Origin: Butyrivibrio sp. MB2005
Lineage (GTDB): Bacteria > Bacillota > Clostridia > Lachnospirales > Lachnospiraceae
Length of the DNA: 64,000 nt
Assembly: GCF_000424285.1 (NCBI RefSeq)
Contig: NZ_AUJP01000005.1
Span: forward strand, 180,965 to 244,964
Direction of reading: 5' to 3'
The position numbers and the translations under genes were made by a program. Positions 36,224-43,778 of this stretch are shown here, in pieces. The notes below the pieces were generated by a model. That model ran no database searches, had not been told where the DNA came from, and saw only the letters and a list, made by a program, of their open reading frames with translations. The first letter of the stretch is position 1. Each line of letters starts with the position of its first letter.

Positions 36224-37719
36224 AAGTTTTTACCTCCCTTAGCAGCGTCCTTCATTTTCATCGCCAGCTCTACTACTTTATATGCACCGTCATAAAGACC
36301 GGCCTTTTTATTCTCCATAATGTTCTCACACATCTCATCGAGAAGCGGTGTCTCAAGGAACTGTGTAAGCATCTGCACTGTGTGAGGTATATCTCTGCAC
36401 TCAAGTGTTCCATCGCCCACTTCTGCCGAGTGGATAGCTCCCCACATCTCGTGTTTTCCGACTCTCTTTATGAAAAGCTTGGGAACAGGATAAAACGCAA
36501 GTTCACTGGGCTTTGTTACAAGAACATCGCAGCTTCTCATAAGAAGGTTTGTACAGTAAACGGCTTCAAATATGTTTCCATGCCAGAAGCCATGAATTCC
36601 TGTAACCTCTGTATCAGGGTTAAGAGCTGCTTCCGCGAACTTTTCTGTATCAGCAAAATCACCAAGGTGTTCATGAATGTGGTTTTTCATCTCAGGAATC
36701 TCATTCTTAAGATCTTCCCAAACCTGCTTATAATCGCCAACATTTACATAAAGAGCAGCCTGCTTTTTCTCGATATAAGGAAGCAGGAACTTTATTATTG
36801 CAGCAAAAATCTCTTTCTGTGCTCCTGCACCGCCGATTGTAAGAAGGAATCTCATGGGCTTTCCATCTTTTCTTCTGTCCATTCTGGCCTTGCAATCAGC
36901 TTCGATATTGGCCACAAGTTCATGGTCGATGTAATGACCTGTGTAAACAAGATCATCCTGAGGCATGGGCTTACATACAGTCTTCTTATTCATTCCGTTA
37001 AGAATTCTGTAACCCATGTATGCATTTCTGCACTGGATTGTGTGAACAGAACCTTCAGATAAGTGAAGGGCCATGGGCCAGTTATCAGGAATGGCATTTA
37101 CAACATGCTTCATGCCTGCGTGAATAGCTGCCTGAGCGGGCCACACGTGAGTTGCGATTACAGGAATATCCTTGGGAACATTCTTATAAACAGGAGCCAT
37201 AAGCTCTGCATTTTTCTGATCTGCAGCATTGTATGAAAGTGCTCTGAAGCCCTCGTAGTTAGTGGGCTCCCAAACAAGCTTATTGAAAATAGGATTCTTT
37301 GAAAGTCTTGAACCCAGTGAATAAAGATCGTTCTGTGCACTGATAACCTTTGTACAGGTGGTATGCTTGTAGGAGTTAAGGTCCATCCAGTAAGGTGTAT
37401 ATCCAAGGTGTCTTGCGCATGAAGCCATGGCCATGCTGATTCTGTAATGGCCAAAGCCCATTCTGATATTTCCAACGATAAGTCCCTTTTCTGTGTCAAA
37501 AGGAATTGAAGCACCTGTATCTTCGCCTTCCTTAAGTACTTCAATATTCTTAACACCAAGAAGATTGCCTATATACTGATTCTCTGTAACCATAACAGGA
37601 TAATTGCAATTTGAATCATCACCGAACTTTTTGGCGAATTTCTTTTTTGAGTTTAAAGCCTTTTTGTAGATCTTATCGCTCATCACATTTCCGAAAATTA
37701 CTTTTGACTTTTCAGACAT
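36220..37719 (-). CDS. GT-B-fold protein resembling GT28/MGDG synthase glycosyltransferases
   Basis: 499 residues, cytoplasmic, not assigned to a known function. Residues about 80-110 (VGNIRMGFGHYRISMAMASCARHLG) resemble the GGGH-type acceptor loop of MurG/MGDG synthases; about 289-296 (LLTIGGAGAQKEI) match the GGS-GA nucleotide loop; and CDVLVTKPSELAFYPVPKLF near 410-430 matches the donor-sugar ADVVITKPGG block with the second glycine lost. It could transfer a sugar to a lipid or act as a glycoside phosphorylase-like enzyme. It sits between GH2 and GPH genes, overlapping both, so it acts in the same pathway. The N-terminal 75 residues have no match I recognise. Confidence 0.7.
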   Translation of the reverse strand: MSEKSKVIFGNVMSDKIYKKALNSKKKFAKKFGDDSNCNYPVMVTENQYIGNLLGVKNIEVLKEGEDTGASIPFDTEKGLIVGNIRMGFGHYRISMAMASCARHLGYTPYWMDLNSYKHTTCTKVISAQNDLYSLGSRLSKNPIFNKLVWEPTNYEGFRALSYNAADQKNAELMAPVYKNVPKDIPVIATHVWPAQAAIHAGMKHVVNAIPDNWPMALHLSEGSVHTIQCRNAYMGYRILNGMNKKTVCKPMPQDDLVYTGHYIDHELVANIEADCKARMDRRKDGKPMRFLLTIGGAGAQKEIFAAIIKFLLPYIEKKQAALYVNVGDYKQVWEDLKNEIPEMKNHIHEHLGDFADTEKFAEAALNPDTEVTGIHGFWHGNIFEAVYCTNLLMRSCDVLVTKPSELAFYPVPKLFIKRVGKHEMWGAIHSAEVGDGTLECRDIPHTVQMLTQFLETPLLDEMCENIMENKKAGLYDGAYKVVELAMKMKDAAKGGKNL

Positions 37720-40195
37720 TCGTCTCTACACCTTCCTTTACATGAAAAACTATTTCTTTTTTTATTTTTTCGCAGGCGTCAAGCTTGATTATCAGCTTGC
37801 CGCTTGACCCCTGACGTCTTCTTGTCTTTACATAGACACCTGCCATGCCACCTCGTAGTGGTACATGCTTAGGACCTATAAGCTCAATAGCTCCTTCTGT
37901 CTTAACTCTCAATGATTCACCAAAATAAGGAATTACATTTCCGTTCTGGTCAACGGCTTTAATTCTTACCTGAGCCACATCATAGGATCTGTCATCACTT
38001 AATTCTGATGAACTCACATCGCACAAAATATCAATTGATGAAACAGTCTCCTTAACCAGAGTCTTAACAACTTTGCCGTTTTTAATAGCTTCAAACTTAA
38101 AGCTTGTGGCTTTGCCGCCCCAGTCGCCAATGTATTTCTGATACATATCAACTACATCCTTGACGCTCATACCATGGAAAGCCAGCATTCTGCCGCCGGT
38201 TATCATATCTGAAAGTCCAAGGCCGCCCATGCCGTATCTTGCAGCATTGTTGAGAGCCTGTTTTACTTTCTCAGCCATTCCTTTAGAGAATTTCTCGTTC
38301 TGAGCTAGCTGATCACCGATAAAATCATCAACAAGAATCGGTCCGTGAGCCAGATTCTTAAAAGGCGAATCCTCTTTTTTGTACTCTTTTATGAAAACAT
38401 CATTCTTGTACATCTTCACGGAATCTGCATTTGTAAGAAGCCATATATCTCCTCTTATGCACTCGGGATGTTCTCCGATATCCATTGAAGATGTGAGTTC
38501 AAGCACCGGCGTATCATCACCCTGCATAGCATAGGTAAGCGCCGCCATTTTGGGATTCCTGAACATATCCATAACGCCGTGATAGCAGATTCTGTCGCCG
38601 GAACCAAAGTCCTTATGAGTGTTGTAGTCAAACATGCACCAGCCAAAACCACCGGCAACATCACTTTCACCTGCAATAGCATCCATTACCTTTACATGTC
38701 TCATGGCATGCTCGCTTCTGTGAATTTCATCATCGAAGCTCTTTGTGGGATACATGTGTCCGTTATACTCTGTAACAAGATAAGCCTTATTCATATCAGG
38801 AGTAACGGCTTTTTTCTTCTGACAACCGGGCTTTTTACCGTCAAATGAAAAATCATTGTAGGTATATACATCCTCAAGAAGATTCATCTTGGTAGCTGCT
38901 CTTACGCCGCCTGTAGCTCTTGAAGGATCAAGCTCATGTGACAGCTCATTGGTCTTTTTATAAAATTCATCATCATCGGCGGATTCGTTTATTCTTACGC
39001 CCCAGATGAATATGGAAGGATGATTCCTATACTGCGTTATCATCTCTTTTTCATTAACAAGAGCCTGTTCCTTCCAGGCATCATCACCTATATGCTGCCA
39101 TCCCGGGAATTCCATGAATACCAGAATTCCAAGTCTGTCGCAGGCATCGATGAAGTCCTGTGACTGGGGATAATGCGAAGTTCTTACAGCATTTACGCAC
39201 AGCTCTTCTTTTAATATCTTCGCATCAAGTTCCTGCAGTGCTGCAGGCATTGCATAGCCAACATAAGGATAGGACTGATGCCTGTTAAGACCTCTTATCT
39301 TCAGCTTCCTTCCATTTAAGTAAAAGCCGTCTGCATGAAACTTCATGCTTCTAAAACCAAAGGTCGTAACTACTTCATCTACAAGCTCTTCATTCCTGAG
39401 TATCTGAGTTCTAAGCTCGTATAAAGCAGGATTGGTCACATCCCAAACAACAACGGGAAGTGTATGAAAATCAAATGGCACCTGTTTTCCTGCAGGAATT
39501 TCTATAAGCTCTTTAAAATCCCTATATTCTTCTTTGTAATTTTCCGGCTTCTCACCGCTGATGCGTCTTATGGCATGCTTTATAACGCAGCCTGCTGTAT
39601 CACCGGCTATTGTAGTCTTCGCATGAAGAAAAGCACCCACAGCTGCAGGCTCAACAGCAGTTGCATTACCTGCATATATATCAGATGTATCTGTTGATAT
39701 AAACAAATCCTCTATATAAGTCTTCTCGGTTACTTCTAAAACAACATCTCTGTAAAGTCCGCCATAGGTCATGTAATCTATAACAAATCCAAAGGGAGGC
39801 ACATTAAGGCTCTCTCTGGAATCAAGCTTTACTACAATGCAGTTTGGCTGATCATATTTAAGCTTATCGCTGATATCAAAGGAAAAATCAGTATATCCGC
39901 CAGAATGTGTCCCAAGAAGCTCGCCGTTTATATATACAGTAGCTTCATGGGCAGCGCCCATAAATGTAACCGCTACTCTCTTGTCCTTCCATCTACTATC
40001 CGCAGTAAAAACTCTCCTGTAGCAGCTGACCTTCTGATAAATAGCATCATCAAAATAATTAAAAGGTGTCGTTACTACAGAATGAGGTATCCTGACACTT
40101 TCTAAATGATTGTCATCATAGTCAGGAGCTATCATCTTATCTTCAAATACATCAGAAAATTTCCAGTCATTATTCAAGTAAAGTGTTTTTCTCAT
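37712..40195 (-). CDS. glycoside hydrolase family 2 (beta-galactosidase/beta-glucuronidase type)
   Basis: 827 residues, no signal peptide, so it acts on imported substrates. Domain order is the GH2 standard: N-terminal sugar-binding jelly roll (1-170), immunoglobulin-like domain (about 190-290), TIM barrel (about 290-580) and C-terminal domains with a final Ig-like piece. Acid/base Glu404 (WGVRINES, where most members have SLGNE) and nucleophile Glu476 (VTEYNG) are present. Exact sugar (galactose, glucuronate, mannose) cannot be fixed. Start ATG is seven bases after CGAGG. First gene of an operon with the GT-B and GPH genes; regulated promoter at 40210-40302. Confidence 0.9.
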   Translation of the reverse strand: MRKTLYLNNDWKFSDVFEDKMIAPDYDDNHLESVRIPHSVVTTPFNYFDDAIYQKVSCYRRVFTADSRWKDKRVAVTFMGAAHEATVYINGELLGTHSGGYTDFSFDISDKLKYDQPNCIVVKLDSRESLNVPPFGFVIDYMTYGGLYRDVVLEVTEKTYIEDLFISTDTSDIYAGNATAVEPAAVGAFLHAKTTIAGDTAGCVIKHAIRRISGEKPENYKEEYRDFKELIEIPAGKQVPFDFHTLPVVVWDVTNPALYELRTQILRNEELVDEVVTTFGFRSMKFHADGFYLNGRKLKIRGLNRHQSYPYVGYAMPAALQELDAKILKEELCVNAVRTSHYPQSQDFIDACDRLGILVFMEFPGWQHIGDDAWKEQALVNEKEMITQYRNHPSIFIWGVRINESADDDEFYKKTNELSHELDPSRATGGVRAATKMNLLEDVYTYNDFSFDGKKPGCQKKKAVTPDMNKAYLVTEYNGHMYPTKSFDDEIHRSEHAMRHVKVMDAIAGESDVAGGFGWCMFDYNTHKDFGSGDRICYHGVMDMFRNPKMAALTYAMQGDDTPVLELTSSMDIGEHPECIRGDIWLLTNADSVKMYKNDVFIKEYKKEDSPFKNLAHGPILVDDFIGDQLAQNEKFSKGMAEKVKQALNNAARYGMGGLGLSDMITGGRMLAFHGMSVKDVVDMYQKYIGDWGGKATSFKFEAIKNGKVVKTLVKETVSSIDILCDVSSSELSDDRSYDVAQVRIKAVDQNGNVIPYFGESLRVKTEGAIELIGPKHVPLRGGMAGVYVKTRRRQGSSGKLIIKLDACEKIKKEIVFHVKEGVETNV

Positions 40196-40209
40196 TTTGT
40201 ACCTCGCTT

Positions 40210-40302
40210 GGAAACGTCAAAATACTTTTCGGGTTTCCTTGATTTTATAGTATCATTATGGACTTTTTATATCAAGAAACGTATTTACTAATTTTCGTTT
40301 CC
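40210..40302 (-). promoter_or_regulatory. GH2 operon promoter flanked by GGAAACG operator half-sites
   Basis: Promoter TTGATA (40270-40275), 17-base spacer, TACTAT (40247-40252) on the minus strand. Upstream of the -35 lies the inverted repeat GAAACG...CGTTTC (40276-40302) and downstream of the -10 lies GGAAAC...GTTTCC (40210-40238). Four copies of one half-site around a promoter suggest a sugar-responsive repressor that loops or blocks it; the regulator is not encoded here. Spacing within each pair (14-17 bases) is wider than in a simple LacI operator. Confidence 0.65.
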
Positions 40303-40364
40303 TTTATTTGTGCAAAAATACTAGGGATTTATATTGAAGGAATTACATTTCAATGTTTTGAGAA

Positions 40365-40400
40365 ATAAAAAAGGAACAAACACCATAAAGTGCTGTTCCT
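40365..40400 (-). terminator. intrinsic terminator after tRNA-Leu
   Basis: Minus-strand stem GGAACA...TGTTCC (40394-40399 with 40373-40378) followed by six T, 16 bases after the tRNA 3' end. Confidence 0.85.
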
Positions 40401-40415
40401 GATTTTAAAATTTAG

Positions 40416-40498
40416 TGCCGGTGGTGGGACTTGAACCCACACGCCCGTGAGGACAACAGATTTTGAGTCTGCATCGTCTGCCATTCCGACACACCGGC
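40416..40498 (-). tRNA. tRNA-Leu (anticodon CAA)
   Basis: 83-base class II tRNA. Acceptor stem GCCGGTG (40492-40498) pairs with CACCGGC (40417-40423); discriminator A at 40416. The anticodon loop CTCAAAA at 40461-40467 gives anticodon CAA (40463-40465), reading UUG. A long variable arm and the T-loop GGTTCAAGTCC are present. CCA is not encoded. Promoter at 40523-40551, terminator at 40365-40400. Confidence 0.95.
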
Positions 40499-40522
40499 GC
40501 GCCATAAATTCGCGACCCGTTT

Positions 40523-40551
40523 ATGTTATCACAACAGTAAACGATATTCAA
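40523..40551 (-). promoter_or_regulatory. promoter of tRNA-Leu
   Basis: TTGAAT (40546-40551), 17-base spacer, TAACAT (40523-40528) on the minus strand, about 25 bases before the mature tRNA 5' end. Confidence 0.65.
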
Positions 40552-40579
40552 GCATAATGAAAAATTTTGAAGTCAGAAA

Positions 40580-40849
40580 TCAGCCTTCCCATTCCTCATA
40601 TTCAAAATCATACTTTTCTTTTCTGGCTGAGCGCTTTCCAAGCAAATAGAAAATACCTGCAACCGCTACTACAATAGCAAATACAGTAACGCCAAGGGTA
40701 ATGGCTTTTTTGGCATCATCGCTAAGTCCGTCATATCCATCCTTTGCCTTAGCATAAGCCTTTTTTGCATTGTCACCTGTAATCTCTATTATTCTCTCAG
40801 CACTGTCTCTGATTTCTTTTGTATCGATATTCTCAAAAAAACTACTCAT
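40580..40849 (-). CDS. hypothetical small single-pass membrane protein
   Basis: 89 residues: charged helical N-terminal part (FFENIDTKEIRDSAERIIEITG...), one membrane segment about 51-70 (ITLGVTVFAIVVAVAGIFYLLG), then a basic stretch and an acidic end (YDFEYEEWEG). Of three nearby ATG codons the one at 40849 is chosen, as GGGGGA lies at proper distance only for it. The N-terminal part resembles apolipoprotein/YtxH-like helical proteins, but I do not assign it. It follows the hydrolase gene by 36 bases. Confidence 0.78.
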   Translation of the reverse strand: MSSFFENIDTKEIRDSAERIIEITGDNAKKAYAKAKDGYDGLSDDAKKAITLGVTVFAIVVAVAGIFYLLGKRSARKEKYDFEYEEWEG

Positions 40850-40885
40850 AGTCATATCCCCCGTTTTCAACCTTCATGCAGTAAG

Positions 40886-41632
40886 CTACATGTTCTCCTC
40901 TATAAATGATACCATCTCTTTACCTGCTTTAACAACCTCTTTCCCGTAAAAACCGTGTCCGGCATCGGTTATCTGAATAATCTTTGCAGCAGGAAATTTC
41001 TTTCTGGCATTTATACTATAGGAAATAGGAACTACCTGATCTACATTGCCATGAAGTATCAGTACATTTCCGCTAAACTTCACCATATAATCATCTATAT
41101 TAAGTTTAAGAGCATCCTCATAATATCTTCTTCCAACAGGAAGCCCGAAAACCGTAGATGTTTCTTCAATCATATCCTCAGATGGATATTTTTCCTTAGC
41201 ATCATCAAAAAGTACATACGCAGGATAAAGAAGTACCATCGCCTTTATATCTTCCCCAGCCTCAACAGCTGCAATAGTAGATGCAACGCCGCCCTGGCTC
41301 ACACCCATGAGGAATATATTTTTTCTGTCAGCAAAAGGAGCCTTCCTGATGTTTCGGATAACCGCCTCAATGTCTGCACTCTCAGTAAGAACAGACATAT
41401 CAGTCATCTTTCCATCACTTTTAGAAGACAACCCACCGCCGCAAAAATCAAATATATAGCAGCCTATTCCTTCCTTTACCAGAATCTCCGCGTATGGCCT
41501 TGTACCTTCACGATCTGAGCCAAATCCATGTGACATGATCACAATCGGATATCTTCCCCTGGAATCATCCGGTAAATATAATTCCCCCGAAATCTGAAAC
41601 TCTTCTCTCTCCACGATATAAGTTTTAACCAT
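40886..41632 (-). CDS. alpha/beta hydrolase, serine aminopeptidase/esterase S33-like
   Basis: 248-residue cytoplasmic esterase or lipase. Catalytic triad candidates: Ser112 in GVSQGG, Asp198 in HGNVDQVVP and His226 in DAGHGF; oxyanion HG at 35-36 (MSHGFGSD). Typical of a hydrolase of 2-acetylated or feruloylated sugars or of small esters; no signal peptide. The start follows TGAGG at six bases. It faces the divergent 60-residue plus-strand gene across a 262-base AT-rich gap, of which 41815-41834 is a palindrome. Confidence 0.87.
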   Translation of the reverse strand: MVKTYIVEREEFQISGELYLPDDSRGRYPIVIMSHGFGSDREGTRPYAEILVKEGIGCYIFDFCGGGLSSKSDGKMTDMSVLTESADIEAVIRNIRKAPFADRKNIFLMGVSQGGVASTIAAVEAGEDIKAMVLLYPAYVLFDDAKEKYPSEDMIEETSTVFGLPVGRRYYEDALKLNIDDYMVKFSGNVLILHGNVDQVVPISYSINARKKFPAAKIIQITDAGHGFYGKEVVKAGKEMVSFIEENM

Positions 41633-41795
41633 ACCAGCCTCACTTATACAGGAATAACTTTCTTAAAAACCTAAGAAAGAGCCACAGTTTATCGCTATTA
41701 TTTTATCAAAATTACACACAATTAACAAGTTTAAGGCTATATTATAACGATTAAAAAAACATAAAAATAATATTTAATTTTTTAGAAATATTCTG

Positions 41796-41834
41796 TTGAA
41801 TTTTTTCATTTATGTACTACAATATATTGTAGTA
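41796..41834 (+). promoter_or_regulatory. promoter with 20-bp perfect palindrome over the -10 box
   Basis: TTGAAT (41796-41801), 16-base spacer, TACAAT (41818-41823) on the plus strand. The -10 box lies inside TACTACAATATATTGTAGTA (41815-41834), a perfect 20-base palindrome, fit to be an operator for a dimeric repressor. It serves the 60-residue gene at 41895. The rest of the 41633-41894 gap is AT-rich with no other signal I can name. Confidence 0.65.
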
Positions 41835-41894
41835 AAAGAGTTGTGCGAACAACTACATGTATGGAAAACGTTTGTGTTATAAGGGGAGTTATAT

Positions 41895-42077
41895 ATGTCA
41901 ACAATTACCGCCGCTAGAAACGATAGTGTTGTTAATTATTCAATTATCAGAAATATGATCAGATCAATCGGAAGACAGCATTGGTCAGTTGCAGAAGCAA
42001 TGGACGAGTATGATATTCCTGAAGATCAGCGCGAGATCTATATGGAGACCATCGCTGAGGAGTTTTTTGTAAGCTGA
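41895..42077 (+). CDS. hypothetical 60-residue protein, isolated plus-strand gene
   Basis: Not recognised. Soluble, helical, acidic towards the end (SVAEAMDEYDIPEDQREIYMETIAEEFFVS); the middle (NMIRSIGRQHWSVAEAMDEYDIP) could be a small helix-turn-helix, which would be a natural guess for a regulator but is not proven. The gene is well supported in spite of its size: AAGGGGAG eight bases before the ATG, a clean promoter with a palindrome 60 bases upstream, and its own terminator (42126-42161). All neighbours run the other way. Confidence 0.75.
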   Translation: MSTITAARNDSVVNYSIIRNMIRSIGRQHWSVAEAMDEYDIPEDQREIYMETIAEEFFVS

Positions 42078-42125
42078 ATATTTTGAATCCTTATAGGATC
42101 ATTCCTTTCCTTAATCATAAGACAG

Positions 42126-42161
42126 AAATGGGTAAGCACTCGCTATGCTTACCCATTTTTG
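42126..42161 (+). terminator. bidirectional intrinsic terminator
   Basis: ATGGGTAAGCA/TGCTTACCCAT (42128-42138 with 42146-42156), 11 bp plus flanking A/T pairs, followed by T on the plus strand and TTTC on the minus strand. It ends the 60-residue gene and likely also the transglutaminase gene that converges from the right. Confidence 0.92.
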
Positions 42162-42170
42162 TGTCTATAT

Positions 42171-43724
42171 TTATTTAACTGTTATCTTACATTTTGCGAC
42201 CTTTTTGCCATCCTTGGTCTTTACGGTAATGGTGCAGGTACCTGGTCCCTTTGCGGTAACGACACCCTTGCTGCTTACCTTGGCAACCTTCTTGTCGCTG
42301 CTCTCCCATTTAAGTTTGGCTTTTGCGGAAGAAGGCTTAAGCTTTGCTTTAAGAGTCACCTTACTTCCTTTTTTCATGGTGAGCTTTTTCTTATTAAGCT
42401 TTAAAGACTTAACTGCAGTTTCTTTTGTTACTGTTACGTAGCACTTATCAGAGATTGCACCGTCACTGGTAGAAACAGTTATTACACAGGTTCCGGCTTT
42501 AACTCCTGTTACCTTGCCTGAAGAATTAACCTTTGCTACCTTCTTGTTGCTGGACTTGTATTTAAGTCCTTTAAGCTTTGCTCCGTTGGGCTTGGCGTTA
42601 ACCTTGATTGTCGCGGATTCGCCCTTAGCAAGCTTAAGATTAGCTTTTACGATCTTAAGTCCTTTAAGCTTATCAGCTTCAGTCTCTGTGCCATAGTCAT
42701 AATCCTTGGAGCTCATGGGATACTCGGCATTAAATGATGAAGAAGAATATTCTGCCCATCTCTTGTGGTCAGCAAAATTCTTATCAGCCTTCATATAGTA
42801 CTTATATGAATTAATCTTCTTACCTGCATCCCAGGTACTGTCTACGTTGTAATAAAGATTACCAACTCTTACAATATTCCAGCCATGATTACCACTGGAG
42901 GTATTGCCTGCAATAAGTCTGCAATCAACTCCGTTATCGTTAAGAATTCTGTACATCAAAAGCGCATAGCCCTGACATACAGCGCTGTTATTTACCGCTG
43001 CCGCAAAACAGCTGTATTTAAGATTGGACTTTCCATAGTTATATTTTACGTGATCACAGATATAGCCATATACAGCTTCGATCTTTTCATATTCACCCTT
43101 TGAAGCAAGATTAAGACTACTTGAAATTGCATTAACCTTACTTGTAACCTGTGCCTCCTGTGAAGTTGTGGTGTAGTAAGTGAATTTATAAGTAAGAGTT
43201 CCGATGGTATTACCTGAGGATTTACCATAGGAAACCTGCATTCCTACGCCGCTGTAACCCCACTTGAGGTAATCTCCCATGTTACCGGCACCGCTACCAA
43301 TATGCTTAACAGCTTTCTTAAGAATATCTGATTCCATATTAACAAGCTGCGTCGCATTATATCCCGTTCCCTGAAGCTCAAAATAAACATAGATGATATC
43401 TTTTCTGGTAGCCATTTCAGTACGCAGAACCTCTGCCATCTCATCCTGAGTCTTACATTTTTCAGCTGCAAGAAGATTCTCCGGTGTAACGGTAACTGAT
43501 GGAAGTCTATTCAGGTCATTCTCGTTAACAAGGCCTGCATAAACAGGGTTAACCATATAATAGGCATTGGAATTCTCGAGATTTAAATTACCGGGATCGC
43601 CATCGCATGAAGATGCTTTAACATTAAAACTAAAGAAAAAAACAACCATCATTGCAGCAAAAATAGCAGGCACTATGGCCTGTTTGCCGCTATGATGGAA
43701 CTTATTTTTAAAGAAATATCTCAT
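42171..43724 (-). CDS. secreted transglutaminase-domain protein with two bacterial Ig-like (Big_2) domains
   Basis: Exported protein of 517 residues. The N-terminal hydrophobic stretch (about 15-34) is a signal peptide or anchor. The transglutaminase-like core has Cys250 (NSAVCQGY), His280 (NHGWN) and Asp295 (NVDSTWD), the complete triad, so it may be a cysteine protease, amidase or cross-linker acting at the cell surface. Residues about 355-435 and 440-517 are two Big_2 Ig-like repeats, each with the KVAKVSSKGVVTAKGPGTCTITV type phrase, probably wall- or carbohydrate-binding. ATG at 43724 chosen (GAGG nine bases before). An extended -10 (TGGTATAAT, 43761-43769) precedes it. Confidence 0.88.
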   Translation of the reverse strand: MRYFFKNKFHHSGKQAIVPAIFAAMMVVFFFSFNVKASSCDGDPGNLNLENSNAYYMVNPVYAGLVNENDLNRLPSVTVTPENLLAAEKCKTQDEMAEVLRTEMATRKDIIYVYFELQGTGYNATQLVNMESDILKKAVKHIGSGAGNMGDYLKWGYSGVGMQVSYGKSSGNTIGTLTYKFTYYTTTSQEAQVTSKVNAISSSLNLASKGEYEKIEAVYGYICDHVKYNYGKSNLKYSCFAAAVNNSAVCQGYALLMYRILNDNGVDCRLIAGNTSSGNHGWNIVRVGNLYYNVDSTWDAGKKINSYKYYMKADKNFADHKRWAEYSSSSFNAEYPMSSKDYDYGTETEADKLKGLKIVKANLKLAKGESATIKVNAKPNGAKLKGLKYKSSNKKVAKVNSSGKVTGVKAGTCVITVSTSDGAISDKCYVTVTKETAVKSLKLNKKKLTMKKGSKVTLKAKLKPSSAKAKLKWESSDKKVAKVSSKGVVTAKGPGTCTITVKTKDGKKVAKCKITVK

Positions 43725-43760
43725 ATAAAACTGCCTCAAACAAAAATGTAGTACATGTAT

Positions 43761-43769
43761 ATTATACCA
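43761..43769 (-). promoter_or_regulatory. extended -10 promoter of the transglutaminase-domain gene
   Basis: TGGTATAAT on the minus strand, 37 bases before the start codon, directly behind the stop of the pyrophosphatase gene. No -35 match. Confidence 0.45.
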
Positions 43770-43778
43770 CATATTGCA

